DNA of 64,000 bases from Clostridiales bacterium (GCA_902363045.1 CABIYX010000008.1:24649-88648); one strand, 5' to 3'; counted from the stretch's first letter, positions 50,034 to 59,623 are shown. The notes: a model not told the origin generated them from the sequence alone. Numbers and translations are program-made.

Positions 50034-52328
50034 GTGCGCAGGCTGGCCATCTTCTCCTTTTCCTTTGGGGCGGCGGCCCTGTGCGCCGCCCTCCTGCCCC
50101 TGGATGGAGCCCTGTGGCTGCTGGGGGCGCTGGCCCTGTCGGCTGCCCTGCTCACCGGGCTTCCCCTTGGGAGCAAAAAAGCGAGGCTGGCGGTGCGGTG
50201 GGGAGCCATGGGCCTGGCGGCGGGCTTTCTCTGGACGGCGGGCTATACGGCCCTGTTCTGGCGGCCCGCCCAGGCGCTGGATGACCGGACGGTCCGCCTG
50301 TCCGGGGCGGTGGCGGAGTGGCCCCAGGAGCGTGAGTATGGCTGGTCTGTGCTGGTGCGGATGGAGACGGAGGGGCCTGCGGTGCCAACCCTGCTGTTTG
50401 CCGACAGCCAGGCGGCTCAGCTGCGCCCCGGGGACCGGGTGGAGACCGTGGCCCACTGTACGCTGGCCGACCGGAGCCAGACGGGGGAGGAGATCACCTA
50501 CTACACCGCCAAGGGGATCCTTCTCACAGCACAGGGATACGGCCTGCTGAGCTGGGAGCGGCCGGAGGCCGTCCCGCTCCGGGACAGGCCCGCCCTGTGG
50601 TCCAGGGAACTGAAGGACAGCATCGACCGGAGCTTCCCCGGGGACGCGGCCCCGCTGGTGAAGGCGCTGGTCACAGGGAACCGGGACAGCCTCACTGATC
50701 CCTTTACCACCTCCCTCCAGCGTACCGGCCTGACCCACACGGTGGCGGTGTCCGGGATGCACCTGGCCTTTCTGGCGGGGCTCATCTCCCTTCTGCTGGG
50801 GGCGAGCCGGCGGCTCACCGCCCTGGTGCTCATCCCGGTGTCTGCCCTGTTCTGTCTGGTGGCGGGGTGTACCCCGTCTGTGGTGCGGGCCGCCATTATG
50901 ATCGTTCTGCTTCAGCTGGCGCCCCTCCTCCGCCGGGAGCGGGACGACTGTACCGCGCTGGGGACGGCGCTGCTCCTCCTGCTGCTGTGGAATCCCTATT
51001 CCGCCGCCCATATCGGGCTCCAGCTCTCCTTTGCCGCAGTGGCAGGCATCCTCCTGTGCGCCGACAAGGTGCAGCGGGGCCTGCTGGCACTGCTCCCCAA
51101 GCCGGGTGCGGGGAAGGGACTCCTTGCCCGCGCGGGGCGGCAGGTCCTGTATTTCACAGCCTCCACCTGTGGGGCCACTGTGGGGGCCTCACTGCTCACA
51201 ACGCCCCTGGTGGCCCTGTACTTTGACGCGGTCCCGCTGATCTCCCCACTGTCCAACCTGCTGACCCTGTGGGCGGTGGGCCTCCTCTTCGGCGCGGGTC
51301 TGTGCCTGGGAACACTTGGGCTGCTCCTGCCCCGGCTGGCCGCTCTGGGGGCGGTCCCGGCGGCTCTGCTGGCCCGGTATTTGGATGGAGTGATTCAGTG
51401 GCTGGCGGGATTTCCCTTCTCCTCGGTGACCATGGGGCCGGTGTACTACCGGGCCTGGATCGTGCTGGTCTATCTGTTGGCCCTGTCTGGCTTCCTTCTG
51501 CCGGGCAAAAAGCGGTGGACGGTCCCGGTCTGCTGCGGCGTGTCCACCCTGTGTCTGGCCATTCTGCTCAGCAGCTGGAGCTTCTGGCGGGGGCCGGGGT
51601 CGGTCACCGCCCTGGATGTGGGCCAGGGGGAGAGCATTCTGATCCGCAGCGGGGGCTTCCTCACCCTGGTGGACTGCGGTGGGAGCGGCTATGAGAACGC
51701 GGGGGACACTGTGGCCGGCTATCTGGGGGATTTCGGTGTCCGGCGGCTGGATCTGCTGGTGGTGACCCACTTCCATAACGACCACGCCAACGGGGCGGCA
51801 CGCCTGCTGGAGCGGATGGAGGTGGGGCTGCTGGCCCTCCCCGATGTGGACCGGGAGAGCCCCATCCGGCAGGAGCTTCTGTCTGCGGCGGAGTGCGCGG
51901 GCACTGAGGTGCGCTTCATCCGGAGCGATACCGCCTTAGAACTGGACGGGGAGCGGACAGTCCGCCTGTTTGCCCCGCTGGGCGCGGGGGAGACCAACGA
52001 GGAGGGGCTGAGCGTCCTGGTGTCCCAGGGGGAGTTTGACACGCTGATCACCGGCGATATGGGGATGGATGTGGAGCGGGCCCTGCTGGCCCGCATGGAC
52101 CTGCCCCGGGTGGAGGTGCTGGCGGTGGGCCATCACGGCTCCCGGTATTCCACAGGGCGGGAGCTACTGGAGCAGATCCGCCCGGAGATCGCCCTGATCT
52201 CCGTGGGAAGGCACAACGGCTACGGACATCCGGACCCCGGGACGGTGGAGCGCCTGCTGGCGGCCGGGGCGGAGGTGTACCGGACCGACCTGCATGGGAC
52301 GGTCACCGTCCGGCGGAGCAAAGCTTGA
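50034..52328 (+). CDS. comEC: DNA internalisation competence protein ComEC/Rec2
   Basis: A polytopic membrane protein of 764 residues, the channel that lets single-stranded DNA enter during natural transformation. In order: an N-terminal DUF4131-like membrane/OB region (about 1-190), the Competence domain with GLTHTVAVSGMHLAFLAG (about 232-250), and a C-terminal metallo-beta-lactamase domain with DVGQGESILI, THFHNDHANG (about 578-587) and GHHGSRYST. All three ComEC domains are present, so it is full length. GTG start at 50034 behind a G-rich site. addA follows 23 bases downstream. Confidence 0.93.
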   Translation: MRRLAIFSFSFGAAALCAALLPLDGALWLLGALALSAALLTGLPLGSKKARLAVRWGAMGLAAGFLWTAGYTALFWRPAQALDDRTVRLSGAVAEWPQEREYGWSVLVRMETEGPAVPTLLFADSQAAQLRPGDRVETVAHCTLADRSQTGEEITYYTAKGILLTAQGYGLLSWERPEAVPLRDRPALWSRELKDSIDRSFPGDAAPLVKALVTGNRDSLTDPFTTSLQRTGLTHTVAVSGMHLAFLAGLISLLLGASRRLTALVLIPVSALFCLVAGCTPSVVRAAIMIVLLQLAPLLRRERDDCTALGTALLLLLLWNPYSAAHIGLQLSFAAVAGILLCADKVQRGLLALLPKPGAGKGLLARAGRQVLYFTASTCGATVGASLLTTPLVALYFDAVPLISPLSNLLTLWAVGLLFGAGLCLGTLGLLLPRLAALGAVPAALLARYLDGVIQWLAGFPFSSVTMGPVYYRAWIVLVYLLALSGFLLPGKKRWTVPVCCGVSTLCLAILLSSWSFWRGPGSVTALDVGQGESILIRSGGFLTLVDCGGSGYENAGDTVAGYLGDFGVRRLDLLVVTHFHNDHANGAARLLERMEVGLLALPDVDRESPIRQELLSAAECAGTEVRFIRSDTALELDGERTVRLFAPLGAGETNEEGLSVLVSQGEFDTLITGDMGMDVERALLARMDLPRVEVLAVGHHGSRYSTGRELLEQIRPEIALISVGRHNGYGHPDPGTVERLLAAGAEVYRTDLHGTVTVRRSKA

Positions 52329-52351
52329 TATGATGAAAGGAGGGGGAGCCC

Positions 52352-55300
52352 ATGGCCTTTCCCCTGACAGAGGAACAAAAGCGGATCGTGGACGACCGGG
52401 GCGGGGAACTGCTGGTCTCCGCCGCCGCGGGCTCGGGCAAGACCCGGGTGCTGGTGGAGCGGCTCATGGACCGGGTGACCCGGGAGGGGATGGATCTGGA
52501 CCAGTTCCTGGTCATCACCTACACCAAGGCGGCCGCAGGGGAGCTGCGGGCCCGCATCGCCCAGGAACTGTCCGCCCGGCTGGCGGAGGCTCCCAACGAC
52601 CGGCACCTCCGCCGGCAGACCGCCCTGGTCTATCAGGCTCAGATCTCCACCATCCACGCCTTCTGCGCCGCCCTCCTCCGGGAGAGCGGGCACCTGCTGG
52701 ATCTGGACCCGGACTTCCGCCTGTGCGACGAGGGGGAGGGCCATGTGATGATGGCCCAGGTGCTGGAGGACGTGCTGGAGGAGCAGTACCGGGACATCGA
52801 TCCGGAGGGGGACTTCGCCCTGCTGGTGGATACCCTCTCCGCCGGACGGGATGACAGCCGCCTGGCCCAGATCGTGCTGGATGTGTTCGGGCGGATCCAG
52901 AGCCACCCGGAGCCCCTGCGCTGGCTGGAGGAGCAGAAGGCGGCGTGGGAGCTGGACGGGATCACCGATGTGGGCCAGACCGCCTGGGGGGCGCTGCTGC
53001 TGGAGGACGCCGCCCGGCTGGGGCGGGACTGCGTCCGCCGCCTGAAACAGGCGGTGGAGCTGTGCGGCGGGGACGAGCTGCTGGAGCAGAACTATGCCCC
53101 CTCCCTCCAGACCACGCTGGAGCAGACGGAGGCCCTGTGCGCCGCGGCGGACCGGCACAGCTGGGACCAGGTGTGCGCCCGCCTGCCCGTCTCCTTCCCG
53201 GCGGTGGGCCGGAAGCGGAAGCGGACCGGGGAGCTCAGCCCCATGGAGGAGGCCCGGGCCCAGAGGGCCGTGGAGCGGGTGAAGGCCCTACGGGACGGGG
53301 TGAAGGAGCAGCTGACCCGCCTGGGGGAGCGGTTCGACGGGGACAGCGGCCAGCAGCTGGCCGACCTGGCAGAGGCCCGTCCGGCGGTGCGGGGCCTGAT
53401 GGAGCTGGTGGCCCAGTTCCAGGAGGTGTATCAGAAGGAGAAGGCGCGCCGGGGGGTGCTGGACTTCTCTGACCTGGAGCATTTTGCGGTGCGGCTGCTG
53501 CTGGACCCAGAGAGCGGGCAGCCCACCCCCCTGGCGTCCAGCTGGTCGGCCCGCTTTGCCGAGGTGATGGTGGACGAGTATCAGGACACCAACCAGGTGC
53601 AGAACGCCATTTTTACCGCTGTCTCGGACGGGGGGCGTACGCTCTTTCAGGTGGGGGATGTGAAACAGTCCATCTACCGCTTCCGTCTGGCTGACCCCAC
53701 CATTTTCCTGGAGAAATACCGCCGCTTCCGGGACGGGGAGGAGGCCGGAGCCGGGGAACCCCGCCGCCGTGTGCTCTCCCGGAACTTCCGCTCCCGCCCC
53801 CGGGTGCTGGAGGGCTGCAACGACCTGTTCCGGGCGGTGATGTCCCGGGACTTCGGCGAGGTGGACTACACCGATGACCAGGCTCTGGTCCCCGGGGCGG
53901 CCTTCCCGCCGGGGGAAGACGACGCCCTGGAGCTGGACGTGCTGGACCTGTCCCTGCTGGGGGAGCAGGAGGAGGGGGAGCGGGAGGACAAGAACCGCCT
54001 GGAGGCCCGGTGGGCCGCCCGGCGGATCCGGGCGCTTCTGGACCGGCCCCTGATGGTGAAGGACGGGGAGGGGACGCGGCCTCTGCGCCCCTCTGATGTG
54101 ATGATCCTGCTGCGCAGCCCAGGCGTGGTGCTGCACCACTATCTCCGGGCGCTGAGCGAGGAGGGCATCCCCTGGTCCGCCGACGGCGGTGGGGACCTCT
54201 TTGACACCACAGAGGTGAATGTGGCTCTGGCGCTGCTCCAGATCGTGGACAACCCCAGGCAGGATGTGCCCCTGATTGCCGCTCTGCGCTCCCCGGTGTT
54301 TGGCTTTGACGGGGATAAGCTGGCCTTCCTTCGGGCGGGGGCCAAAGGGGACTTCTATACCGCGGTGACCGAAGCGGCCGGGCGGGGCGATCAGGCGTGC
54401 CGGGACTTCCTGACCCAGCTGGAGGAGCTGCGCTTTGGCGCGGGTGAGCGCACCTGCCGGCAGCTGATCTGGCACATCTATGAACAGACCAATCTGCTGG
54501 GCCTGTTCGGGGCCATGCCCGGTGGGCAGGAGCGGCAGGACAACCTGCTGGCCCTGTACGCCCTGGCAGGGCAGCTGGAGGACAGCGGCTGCCGCTCTCT
54601 CTTTCAGTTCCTGCTCCGTCTGGAGCGGCTGCGGCAGACGGGGGCCAAGCTGCCCTCCTCCGGCTCCGGACGGGAGGGGGAGGGGGTCTCCATCCTGTCC
54701 ATCCACCGCTCCAAGGGGCTGGAAAAGCCAGTGGTGCTGGTGTGCGGCCTGTCCCGGCGGCTGAACCGGGAGGATCTGATGCGCCCGGTGCTCTTCCACC
54801 CTGTCCTGGGGGTGGGGCCCAAGGGGCTGGACCGGGAGCGGATGGTGGAGTACCCCACCCTGGCCCGGCGGGCGGTGTCCCGGCAGCTGGAGCGGGAGAT
54901 GATGGCGGAGGAGCTGCGGCTGCTCTATGTGGCCATGACCCGGGCACAGGAGAAGCTGATCCTGTCCGTGGCCCTGACGGAGGGGGTGCGGGCCCTGGAG
55001 CGGCTGGCCCAGGAGGCCGCCGTCCCCGTCCCGGCCGCCGCCCTGGAGCGGCAGCAGAGCGTGGGGGCCTGGGTGCTCCTCCACGCCCTCACCCGGCCGG
55101 AGGCGGAGGGGCTGCGGGCGCTGGCTGGTGGACCGGAAGAGATTGCGGCCGGTCTGGGTCCGGCCTGGGACATCCGCTGGGTGCAGGGGGATGCGCTGGA
55201 GGCGGGGGCGGAGGAGCGCCCCGGCCGCTTTGCGGACCTGGAGCCGGAGCGCGGAGAGGCGGAGGACCTGACTGCCGCCCTGACCTGGACCTATCCCCAT

Positions 55301-55972
55301 GAGGCGGCGGTTTCCATGCCGTCCAAGTTGACCGCCACCCAGCTGAAGGGCCGGGTCCTGGATCAGGAGGCCGCCCAGGAGGGGGCGGAGCTGGGGGGCG
55401 GCCGGGAAAAGAGAGAGCCGGAGGGCCTGTACCGGCCGGACTTCATGGTGCGGGAGCGGGGACTGACCGCCGCCCAGCGGGGGACCGCCCTCCATCTGGC
55501 CATGCAGTATCTCCCCCTGGAAGGGGACCACAGCCCGGAGGGGATCCGGGAGGAGCTGCGCCGCCTGACGGCGGAGGGCTTCCTCACGGGCCAGCAGGGG
55601 GAGGCGGTCCCGCCGGAGGTTCCGGCGGCCTTCTTTGCCTCGGAGCTGGGGCGGCAGCTGTTGGCCGCCCGGGAGGTGCACCGGGAGTTCAAATTCTCCA
55701 TTCTGACGCCCGCCGCCGGCTATGGGCATGGGCTGGAGGGGGAGGAGGTGCTCCTCCAGGGCGTGGTGGACTGCTGGTTCGATGGGCCGGAGGGGATCAC
55801 GGTGCTGGATTTCAAGAGCGACCGCGTCCGCCCGGGGGGCGAGGCGGCCCGGGGGGAGGAGTACCGCCCACAGCTGGAGGCGTACAGCCGGGCGCTGGAG
55901 CGGATCACTGGACAGAGGGTGGCCCATCGGATCCTGTGGTTCTTTACTACGGGGACCGGCCTGGAGCTGTGA
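52352..55972 (+). CDS. addA: ATP-dependent helicase/nuclease AddA
   Basis: A 1206-residue UvrD/Rep-type helicase with C-terminal RecB-family nuclease, the large subunit of AddAB for double-strand break repair. It shows Q-motif LTEEQKRIV, Walker A SAAAGSGKTRVL (23-34), motif Ia YTKAAAGELRARI, motif II VDEYQDTNQVQN (about 408-420), motif III GDVKQSIYRFR, motif V SIHRSKGLEKPVV and motif VI LLYVAMTRAQEKL. The nuclease has GVVDCWF and VLDFKSD...YRPQLEAYS near the end. addB, usually directly upstream, is absent here. The ATG is preceded by AAAGGAGG. Confidence 0.93.
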   Translation: MAFPLTEEQKRIVDDRGGELLVSAAAGSGKTRVLVERLMDRVTREGMDLDQFLVITYTKAAAGELRARIAQELSARLAEAPNDRHLRRQTALVYQAQISTIHAFCAALLRESGHLLDLDPDFRLCDEGEGHVMMAQVLEDVLEEQYRDIDPEGDFALLVDTLSAGRDDSRLAQIVLDVFGRIQSHPEPLRWLEEQKAAWELDGITDVGQTAWGALLLEDAARLGRDCVRRLKQAVELCGGDELLEQNYAPSLQTTLEQTEALCAAADRHSWDQVCARLPVSFPAVGRKRKRTGELSPMEEARAQRAVERVKALRDGVKEQLTRLGERFDGDSGQQLADLAEARPAVRGLMELVAQFQEVYQKEKARRGVLDFSDLEHFAVRLLLDPESGQPTPLASSWSARFAEVMVDEYQDTNQVQNAIFTAVSDGGRTLFQVGDVKQSIYRFRLADPTIFLEKYRRFRDGEEAGAGEPRRRVLSRNFRSRPRVLEGCNDLFRAVMSRDFGEVDYTDDQALVPGAAFPPGEDDALELDVLDLSLLGEQEEGEREDKNRLEARWAARRIRALLDRPLMVKDGEGTRPLRPSDVMILLRSPGVVLHHYLRALSEEGIPWSADGGGDLFDTTEVNVALALLQIVDNPRQDVPLIAALRSPVFGFDGDKLAFLRAGAKGDFYTAVTEAAGRGDQACRDFLTQLEELRFGAGERTCRQLIWHIYEQTNLLGLFGAMPGGQERQDNLLALYALAGQLEDSGCRSLFQFLLRLERLRQTGAKLPSSGSGREGEGVSILSIHRSKGLEKPVVLVCGLSRRLNREDLMRPVLFHPVLGVGPKGLDRERMVEYPTLARRAVSRQLEREMMAEELRLLYVAMTRAQEKLILSVALTEGVRALERLAQEAAVPVPAAALERQQSVGAWVLLHALTRPEAEGLRALAGGPEEIAAGLGPAWDIRWVQGDALEAGAEERPGRFADLEPERGEAEDLTAALTWTYPHEAAVSMPSKLTATQLKGRVLDQEAAQEGAELGGGREKREPEGLYRPDFMVRERGLTAAQRGTALHLAMQYLPLEGDHSPEGIREELRRLTAEGFLTGQQGEAVPPEVPAAFFASELGRQLLAAREVHREFKFSILTPAAGYGHGLEGEEVLLQGVVDCWFDGPEGITVLDFKSDRVRPGGEAARGEEYRPQLEAYSRALERITGQRVAHRILWFFTTGTGLEL

Positions 55973-56026
55973 GCGGTTCCCGGGCGTTGGGAGCGCAGGA
56001 TTCATAAACTCTTCATCATTACTCCC

Positions 56027-56055
56027 TTGAAAAGCCCTGTGGAACATGGTACACT
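56027..56055 (+). promoter_or_regulatory. promoter of the rmlA gene
   Basis: TTGAAA (56027-56032) and TACACT (56050-56055) are 17 bases apart. Confidence 0.65.
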
Positions 56056-56151
56056 GAGACGAGCCCAGGCGCGGGAGCGCCGTATGAGTTTTTGATATTC
56101 CGGGCCCCGCGGAGGCGGGCCCCAACAACAGATGAGACACAGGAGGACGCT

Positions 56152-57009
56152 GTGAAAGGTATCGTATTAGCCGCGGGGAAGGGGACGCGCCTCTACCCCA
56201 TGACCAAGCCGGTGAGCAAGCCGCTGCTGCCGGTATATGACAAGCCACTGATCTATTATCCCATCGCCATTCTGATGCAGGCCGGGATCTCAGACATCAT
56301 GGTGATCGTCCCGCCGGGAGAGACCGACACCTTCCAGACCCTGCTGGGGGACGGCGTCCAATACGGGCTGAAGATCACCTTTGCCGAGCAGCCGGTGGCC
56401 CGGGGCATCGCGGACGCCCTGCTGATCGGCCGGGAGTTCGTGGGGGAGGACCGGGTCTGTCTGGTGCTGGGGGACAACATTTTCTATGCCCCCTCTCTGG
56501 GCGAGACGCTGAAGGCCGCGGCGGTCAATCGCTCCGGGGCGACGGTGTTCGGCTATTGGGTGGAGGACCCACGCCCCTTCGGCGTGGTAGAGTTCGGCGC
56601 GGACGGACGGGCCATCTCCATCGAGGAGAAGCCCCGCCATCCCAAGTCCAACTATATCATCCCCGGTCTGTATTTCTATGACCATCAGGTCATGGAGATC
56701 GCCGGAAACCTGAAGCCCTCCGCCCGGGGAGAGCTGGAGATCACCGACGTGAATCTGGAGTATCTGCGCCGGGGACAGCTCCAGGTAGTTCCTCTGGAGC
56801 GGGACTTCACCTGGCTGGATGCAGGAACGGCGGACAGCCTGCTCATTGCGGGACAGACCATCAAGCAGATCCAGGATCAGACGGGCCGGTATGTGGGCTG
56901 TCTGGAGGAACTGGGGCTCCGGGAGGGCTGGGTCACCGCGGAGCAGGTCCACAAGATCGGAGACGAACTGAGCATGACGCTGTACGGCAAGTATCTCCAA
57001 TGCCTGTGA
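56152..57009 (+). CDS. rfbA: glucose-1-phosphate thymidylyltransferase (RmlA/RfbA)
   Basis: A cytosolic nucleotidyltransferase of 285 residues making dTDP-glucose from dTTP and glucose 1-phosphate, first step of dTDP-rhamnose synthesis for wall glycans. It shows LAAGKGTRLYPMTKPVSKPL at the start, LGDNIFY, GVVEFGADGRAISIEEKP and TWLDAGTADSLL. Full length for the short RmlA group. GTG start at 56152 behind AGGAGG. The other rml genes are not in the window. Confidence 0.93.
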   Translation: MKGIVLAAGKGTRLYPMTKPVSKPLLPVYDKPLIYYPIAILMQAGISDIMVIVPPGETDTFQTLLGDGVQYGLKITFAEQPVARGIADALLIGREFVGEDRVCLVLGDNIFYAPSLGETLKAAAVNRSGATVFGYWVEDPRPFGVVEFGADGRAISIEEKPRHPKSNYIIPGLYFYDHQVMEIAGNLKPSARGELEITDVNLEYLRRGQLQVVPLERDFTWLDAGTADSLLIAGQTIKQIQDQTGRYVGCLEELGLREGWVTAEQVHKIGDELSMTLYGKYLQCL

Positions 57010-57021
57010 CCACACAGCGAA

Positions 57022-57060
57022 GGCAGAGAGAGGGGGCTGGAACGGCCCCCTCTCTCTGCC
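57022..57060 (+). terminator. terminator of the rmlA gene
   Basis: A perfect 16-bp stem (57022-57037 with 57045-57060), 7-base loop, followed by TTAAAAT. Confidence 0.75.
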
Positions 57061-57094
57061 TTAAAATGATCGGATTTCCTGCAAAGAGATCCTC

Positions 57095-57208
57095 TCAGTG
57101 ATTTTTGATGTACTTGTACAGCGCGACAATGCCCAGGATATAGAATACTGTCTCAAGGATCGGCAGGATATAGGAGAGCATGGTCAAAAAGTTCATAAAA
57201 TAATACAT
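57095..57208 (-). CDS. 37-residue membrane protein
   Basis: A very small protein, MYYFMNFLTMLSYILPILET at the start and ...LYKYIKNH at the end, forming one or two closely spaced hydrophobic helices with a basic C-terminus. Start ATG 57208 is preceded on the minus strand by AGGGGGTG at 4-9 bases. A TTGACA (57264-57259) with TAAATA 17 bases on may be its promoter. Codon use and spacing look like a true gene; no known family, possibly a membrane-inserting regulator or type I toxin-like peptide (inference). Confidence 0.6.
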   Translation of the reverse strand: MYYFMNFLTMLSYILPILETVFYILGIVALYKYIKNH

Positions 57209-57317
57209 GAGGCACCCCCTATCAGCGTATGGCTATATTTAACATTTTTTGACGGCTTTGTCAAGTGATTTGGTCTGATCTGTTCACTTATCATTTGTGA
57301 GGAAAGGGGTAAATTTT

Positions 57318-58064
57318 ATGACACACACATTTGGAGCCTATTTCAGCCCCACGGGGGGTACCAAGCGCGCCCTGGAGGCCGTATGCGGCCTGCTGGGAGG
57401 GGAGAGTGAATCTTTCCCGCTCACCGGTCCGGACAAGAAGGAGAAAACCTTCGGCCCGGAGGAACTGCTGGTCCTGGCCCTGCCGGTGTACGCCGGACAG
57501 ATCCCGGCGGTGCCCGGTCTGCTGGACGGCCTGAAGGGAGACAACACCCCCTGCGTCCTTCTGTCCACCTACGGCAACCGGCACTATGACAACGCCCTGG
57601 CCCAGATGAAGCGGCTGATGGAGGCCCGGGGCTTCCGCTGTGTGGGGGCGGCCGCGGTGGTCACGCCCCATATCTTTGCCCCGACCCTGGGTGTGGGACG
57701 CCCGGACGGCGAGGACCTGGAGGTCCTGGGCCGCTTTGCCCAGGACGTGAAGGACAGGCTGGCCTCCGGCGCGGCGGGCAGCGTGGAGCTGCCCGGAGAC
57801 CCGGAGCCGCCCGCCCACCCCGCCGTCCCGGTGAAGAAGGACCGGGATTGGGACACCTGCCTGGGCTGCGGCTTCTGCGCCCAGGTGTGCCCCACCGGGG
57901 CCATGGATCCCAAGACCCTGCTGTGGGATATGGAGAAGTGCATCAGCTGTATGGCCTGTGTGTCCCGGTGCCCGGTGGGGGCGCTGGGCTATAACTCGGC
58001 GGCCATCGCCGCCCGGCTGACGGAGAAGTTCTCGGAGCGCCGGCCCGTGGAGGTATTCCTGTAA
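57318..58064 (+). CDS. EFR1-type flavodoxin/ferredoxin fusion protein
   Basis: A cytosolic electron-transfer protein of 248 residues. The N-terminal flavodoxin-like domain (AYFSPTGGTKRALEAV; ALPVYAGQIPAV; LSTYGNRHYDNALAQM) binds FMN; the C-terminus has two [4Fe-4S] clusters (CLGCGFCAQVCP and CISCMACVSRCP). EFR1-family protein, partner unknown. The ATG at 57318 has AAAGGGG upstream; a GTG at 57297 in frame is less likely. Confidence 0.88.
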   Translation: MTHTFGAYFSPTGGTKRALEAVCGLLGGESESFPLTGPDKKEKTFGPEELLVLALPVYAGQIPAVPGLLDGLKGDNTPCVLLSTYGNRHYDNALAQMKRLMEARGFRCVGAAAVVTPHIFAPTLGVGRPDGEDLEVLGRFAQDVKDRLASGAAGSVELPGDPEPPAHPAVPVKKDRDWDTCLGCGFCAQVCPTGAMDPKTLLWDMEKCISCMACVSRCPVGALGYNSAAIAARLTEKFSERRPVEVFL

Positions 58065-58077
58065 GGTAACATGGCGC

Positions 58078-58124
58078 AAAGGCTGCCGGGACCGCACGCA
58101 GACGGTCCCGGCAGCCTTTTTTGG
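58078..58124 (+). terminator. terminator between the ferredoxin gene and ansA
   Basis: A perfect 17-bp stem (58078-58094 with 58103-58119), 8-base loop, ending in TTTTTT; it lies directly ahead of the ansA ribosome binding site, so ansA needs its own upstream signal or read-through. Confidence 0.85.
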
Positions 58125-58143
58125 AAAGGAAAGGAGCGGAAAA

Positions 58144-59142
58144 ATGAAAAAACGCATCCTGATGCTGGCCACCGGCGGGACCATTGCCTCCCGGGAGAGC
58201 AGCCAGGGCCTGGCCCCGGCCATTACCTCGGAGGAGCTGCTGGGCTATGTACCGGGGATCGGGGGGCTGTGCCGGGTGGAGACCGTCCAGCTGATGAATC
58301 TGGACAGCACCAACGTGGGCCCCTCCCACTGGCTGAGCATCGCCCGGGCCATCGAGGCCCAGTACTGGGACTATGACGGTTTTGTGGTGACCCACGGTAC
58401 GGACACCATGGCCTATACGGCGGCGGCCCTCTCCTACCTGATCCAGCGCTCTCCAAAGCCCATCGTGCTCACCGGCTCACAGCGGTCCATCTGCATGGAG
58501 GACACAGACGCCCGGATGAACCTGTACAACGCCTTTCTGTACGCGGCGGCGGAGGGCTCCCGGGGGGTGAGCCTGGTCTTTGACGGCAAGGTGATCTCTG
58601 GCACCCGGGCCAGGAAGGAGCGGACCAAGAGCTTTAACGCCTTTTCCAGCGTGGACTATCCGGAGCTGGCCATCATCCGGGACGGGCGGCTGATCCGCTA
58701 TCTGGCCGAGCTGGACCACACGGACGGCCCGGAGTTTTTCCACTGTCTGGAGGAGCGGGTGCTGCTGCTCACCCTGATCCCGGGGATGGGGGCGGACGCC
58801 CTCTCCGCCTTGCGGGACAGCTATCAGGCGGTGATCCTTCAGAGCTTCGGAGTGGGCGGTGTGCCCGGCGGGAGCAGCGGCCCCTTCGCGCGGGCCATGG
58901 AGGACTGGCTGAGGGCGGGAAAGACCATCGTGATGATGACCCAGGTGCCCTATGAGGGCAGCGATATGGCAGTCTATCAGGTGGGCTATCAGGTGAAGGA
59001 GAAATACCAGCTGATGGAGGCGTACAGCATGACGCTGGAGGCGGCGGCCACCAAGCTGATGTGGATCCTGGGGCAGACCCGGGATCCGGAGGAGGTCCGC
59101 AGGCTGTTTTACCAGCCGGTCCAGTGGGACATCATTCGCTGA
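58144..59142 (+). CDS. ansA: type I (cytosolic) L-asparaginase
   Basis: A 332-residue amidohydrolase turning asparagine into aspartate and ammonia. The two catalytic Thr motifs are ATGGTIAS (Thr13 as nucleophile) and THGTDTMAYTA (about 84-94). No signal peptide, so the cytosolic AnsA type. The ATG has AAAGGAG 8 bases upstream. The end overlaps the convergent XRE gene by 11 bases. Confidence 0.92.
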   Translation: MKKRILMLATGGTIASRESSQGLAPAITSEELLGYVPGIGGLCRVETVQLMNLDSTNVGPSHWLSIARAIEAQYWDYDGFVVTHGTDTMAYTAAALSYLIQRSPKPIVLTGSQRSICMEDTDARMNLYNAFLYAAAEGSRGVSLVFDGKVISGTRARKERTKSFNAFSSVDYPELAIIRDGRLIRYLAELDHTDGPEFFHCLEERVLLLTLIPGMGADALSALRDSYQAVILQSFGVGGVPGGSSGPFARAMEDWLRAGKTIVMMTQVPYEGSDMAVYQVGYQVKEKYQLMEAYSMTLEAAATKLMWILGQTRDPEEVRRLFYQPVQWDIIR

Positions 59143-59509
59143 ACCGGAGGCGGGACGGGGGGAGAAGCTCCAGCAGCTGGGACAGCAGGATGGACGCCTG
59201 CTTCTGCTGTCCGGGATCAAGGGGTTTAAGACAGTCCACCGCCTCCAAGAGGAGAAGGGCGGAGAGCAGCCGGTCCTCTGTGTGCTGGCCGGTCAGCAGG
59301 ACCTGAGGCGCGACGCCCAGGCTTTGTGCGATCTGCTCCACAGTACTCAGAGTGGAATTGCCCTGACCGTGCAGGATGTTCCTCAAGGTGGAGTGCCCGA
59401 TCCCAAGCTCACGGGAGAATTCCACCAGCGTAGTGCGCCTGGCCTGATAGACCAGGCGGAGGTTCCGGGTAAGGTTTTGGTTGAGAGAGTCTGTGGATTC
59501 CAGCGGCAT
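59132..59509 (-). CDS. XRE-family transcriptional regulator
   Basis: A 125-residue protein with a Cro/CI-type helix-turn-helix in residues about 12-65 (LVYQARRTTLVEFSRELGIG, HSTLRNILHGQGNSTLSTVE, IAQSLGVAPQVLLTG) and a helical tail of 55 residues, perhaps for dimerisation. Targets unknown. Convergent to and overlapping ansA by 11 bases. Confidence 0.88.
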   Translation of the reverse strand: MPLESTDSLNQNLTRNLRLVYQARRTTLVEFSRELGIGHSTLRNILHGQGNSTLSTVEQIAQSLGVAPQVLLTGQHTEDRLLSALLLLEAVDCLKPLDPGQQKQASILLSQLLELLPPSRLRFSE

Positions 59510-59594
59510 TGCGGGATCATCTCACTTTCCGGGGAATTTGGACGAAACGCGGAAAATCGTATGACAGATCCTCCTTTCCGCGCGTCCTGAGAAA

Positions 59595-59623
59595 ATCATA
59601 GGGAAAACAGTCGAAATTTTCAA
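59595..59623 (-). promoter_or_regulatory. promoter of the XRE regulator
   Basis: TTGAAA (59623-59618) and TATGAT (59600-59595) on the minus strand are 17 bases apart. Confidence 0.65.

Noticed and set aside
53288..56248. Open frame of 986 codons on the minus strand opposite addA
   Set aside because: It is antisense to a complete AddA with all helicase motifs. GC-rich coding DNA often leaves the opposite strand open; the translation is Pro/Gln/Gly-rich with no domains. The same holds for long antisense frames at 18994-20805, 21596-23470, 23107-25134, 34510-36633, 38914-40659 and 42070-44268.
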